A DNA stretch of 6,991 bases. It comes from JBBQXY01 sp051004815 (lineage in GTDB: Bacteria > Chloroflexota > Ktedonobacteria > Ktedonobacterales > Ktedonobacteraceae). The notes beneath the pieces were generated by a model. It worked only from the letters and a program-made list of their open reading frames with translations, did not search any database and was not told the origin of the DNA. The DNA lies in assembly GCA_051004815.1 (NCBI GenBank), contig JBPCJY010000099.1, positions 1 to 6,991 of the forward strand, in the 5' to 3' direction. A program made the position numbers and the translations under genes. How positions within the stretch are numbered: position 1 is the stretch's first letter; each line of letters opens with the position of its first letter. This document shows positions 6,237 to 6,991 of the stretch, one piece after another.

Positions 6237-6632
6237 CTAGCTCACCGGTTCATGTAAGACCTGCTGCACCAGGGCCAGGAGGTTCTCCAATTCAAAAGGT
6301 TTTTGTACCACATGTACGCGTTGATAGTGCCTTGGGTTGCTTGAAACCAGGTGCGTCACCTCTTCGGCCTCAAGTACGGCAGCAGTATACACGATGACAG
6401 GAATATCGTTGGTGACATGGTCATCCTTCAACTGCTTCAAGATATCTTGCCCAGAAATATCGCCCAATTTCAAGTCAAGAATGAGTAGATCGGGCAACTG
6501 GTTTTTGACACGGTTAAACGCATCTCGCCCATCCTGCAAGATAGAGACCTGGTACTCTTCGTCCTCCAAGACTCTGCGCATCAGATGAAGTAGCTCATTT
6601 TTGTCATCAACAACAAGTATTCGTTTTGTCAC
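6237..6632 (-). CDS. Single-domain response regulator (CheY-like receiver)
   Basis: The 131 residues form one receiver domain and nothing else. The acidic pocket is D9-D10, the phosphoacceptor D53 is in LLILDLKLGD, the switch threonine is T83 in VIVYTA, and the conserved lysine K111 is in VVQKPFE. With no DNA-binding or enzyme domain, it would act by protein contact or as a phosphorelay intermediate. No histidine kinase is adjacent in this window, so its partner is unknown. The start is a GTG at 6632; in-frame TAA directly precedes it, so nothing longer is possible, and MTKRILVVDD is a standard receiver N-terminus. The ribosome binding site at proper spacing is poor (see the leader entry). 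Confidence 0.93.
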   Translation of the reverse strand: MTKRILVVDDKNELLHLMRRVLEDEEYQVSILQDGRDAFNRVKNQLPDLLILDLKLGDISGQDILKQLKDDHVTNDIPVIVYTAAVLEAEEVTHLVSSNPRHYQRVHVVQKPFELENLLALVQQVLHEPVS

Positions 6633-6649
6633 TTACAATTAGCGTACCA

Positions 6650-6686
6650 CCTGTGCAAACAGGCACAGGAAAAGACGCCACCTCCT
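6650..6686 (-). promoter_or_regulatory. Leader hairpin and displaced strong Shine-Dalgarno upstream of the response regulator
   Basis: On the minus strand CCTGTGC (6663-6669) and GCACAGG (6650-6656) form a perfect 7-bp stem with a 6-base loop, 17 bases before the GTG start. An almost ideal AGGAGGTG is at 6679-6686, but 46 bases from that start. A weaker AGGTGG overlaps the 3' arm of the hairpin. Folding could hide the near site. No leader peptide start at proper spacing follows the strong site. Confidence 0.4.
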
Positions 6687-6725
6687 GTCATCAGCATTCT
6701 GGCTCTGGTTTGAACACTCTATAGT

Positions 6726-6754
6726 ATAGTATCACATCAATTAGTATCTAACAA
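6726..6754 (-). promoter_or_regulatory. Candidate promoter of the response-regulator gene
   Basis: On the minus strand TTGTTA (6749-6754) and TACTAT (6726-6731) are spaced by 17 bases, each matching consensus at four of six positions. Overlapping TATACT/TATAGA hexamers follow. The predicted leader is about 87 bases and would contain the hairpin at 6650-6669. Confidence 0.35.
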
Positions 6755-6797
6755 GGCCAAATTGGGCATCATACCCATTCTTACCAAACTGCTTAAC

Positions 6798-6826
6798 AAA
6801 AAAGCTCTTCTATGCTATGCTTTTTT
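6798..6826. repeat. A/T-rich inverted repeat
   Basis: AAAAAAGC (6798-6805) and GCTTTTTT (6819-6826) are perfect complements around a 13-base loop. The stem has only two GC pairs, so it is a weak two-way terminator candidate for whatever lies to the right of the window. Confidence 0.3.
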
Positions 6827-6856
6827 CATCTATAAAAGACTGCTATTAGTCTGCCA

Positions 6857-6897
6857 CCCTTCATGTGAGAGGCCGCCTTCGGCGGCGAGAGGAAGGG
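6857..6897. repeat. Nested hairpin with GC-rich tip
   Basis: GCCGCC (6872-6877) and GGCGGC (6881-6886) form a 6-bp stem with loop TTC. Around it CCCTTC (6857-6862) pairs with GAAGGG (6892-6897), leaving an asymmetric internal loop of 9 and 5 bases. No T-run follows on the plus strand. Confidence 0.5.
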
Positions 6898-6902
6898 AAG
6901 AA

Positions 6903-6961
6903 GGGGGGGGAACCCCAAAACCCCAGCAAAGGGGTGTACCCCTTGCCTCCCCCGTTCCCCC
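6903..6961. repeat. Nested inverted repeats and C/G runs, possible G-quadruplex on the minus strand
   Basis: GGGGGAAC (6906-6913) pairs with GTTCCCCC (6954-6961), enclosing a second hairpin of GCAAAGGGG (6926-6934) with CCCCTTGC (6939-6946), loop TGTA. The plus strand has C-runs of at least four at 6913-6916, 6921-6924, 6939-6942, 6949-6953 and 6957-6961. The minus strand therefore carries five G-runs of four or five, with loops of 4, 14, 6 and 3. Confidence 0.55.
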
Positions 6962-6991
6962 TTGTCGATTGGTGGAAAAACCACATCAGCA

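Larger units (their letters stand above)
6755..6991. other. Gene-free, structure-rich intergenic tail
   Basis: Together with 6633-6754 this makes 359 bases without a gene. No open reading frame with a ribosome binding site is seen on either strand. It begins AT-rich and then turns abruptly into G- and C-runs after about 6870. The hairpins and runs inside are listed separately. The change in composition suggests a distinct element, possibly a dispersed repeat. Confidence 0.6.

Overview
The window reads as a chromosomal segment from a bacterium of moderate GC content, with no insertion sequences, phage genes, tRNAs or CRISPR array visible. A Chloroflexota host, possibly of the Ktedonobacteria type, is my best guess. 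It rests on the mixture of a membrane-anchored NirK-like cupredoxin, a YtxH stress protein and repeat-rich C/G-run intergenic DNA, and no single marker proves it.

Layout. At 1-59 there is a long hairpin, followed by a C-rich spacer. From 140 to 1321 (minus) lies a membrane-anchored two-domain copper oxidase with every NirK copper ligand. Divergent from it is a Rid-family gene (1569-1958, plus) lacking the usual catalytic arginine. Convergent with that is the ruvB-queA pair (minus, overlapping by 16 bases), driven by a good TATAAT promoter at 4139-4167. Upstream of ruvB is a class I methyltransferase of METTL7-like appearance (4177-4827, minus).

The most notable locus is 4983-5769 (plus). It encodes an AhpD/carboxymuconolactone-decarboxylase-family protein whose CxxC motif is interrupted by an in-frame TGA exactly at the second cysteine. 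Translation in the same frame continues for another 101 codons of well-conserved family sequence. A perfect 8-bp stem with a GGC loop begins 12 bases after the TGA. The simplest reading is a CxxU selenoprotein with its own bacterial SECIS element. A small helical protein of unknown function (5515-5769) is coupled to it, and the unit ends at a strong two-way terminator (5777-5815).

The right part carries a YtxH-type membrane protein (5848-6138) and a stand-alone response-regulator receiver domain (6237-6632), both on the minus strand and separated by a terminator. The last 359 bases hold no gene. They contain a promoter candidate, a leader hairpin with an unusually strong but misplaced Shine-Dalgarno sequence, and a dense group of nested inverted repeats and C/G runs at 6857-6961 that could form a G-quadruplex on the minus strand.

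The theme, as far as there is one, is redox and housekeeping: copper enzyme, selenol/thiol peroxidase-type protein, stress protein, DNA repair (RuvB) and tRNA queuosine modification (QueA). Selenoprotein synthesis would need selA, selB, selC and selD elsewhere in the genome, and none of these is in this window.
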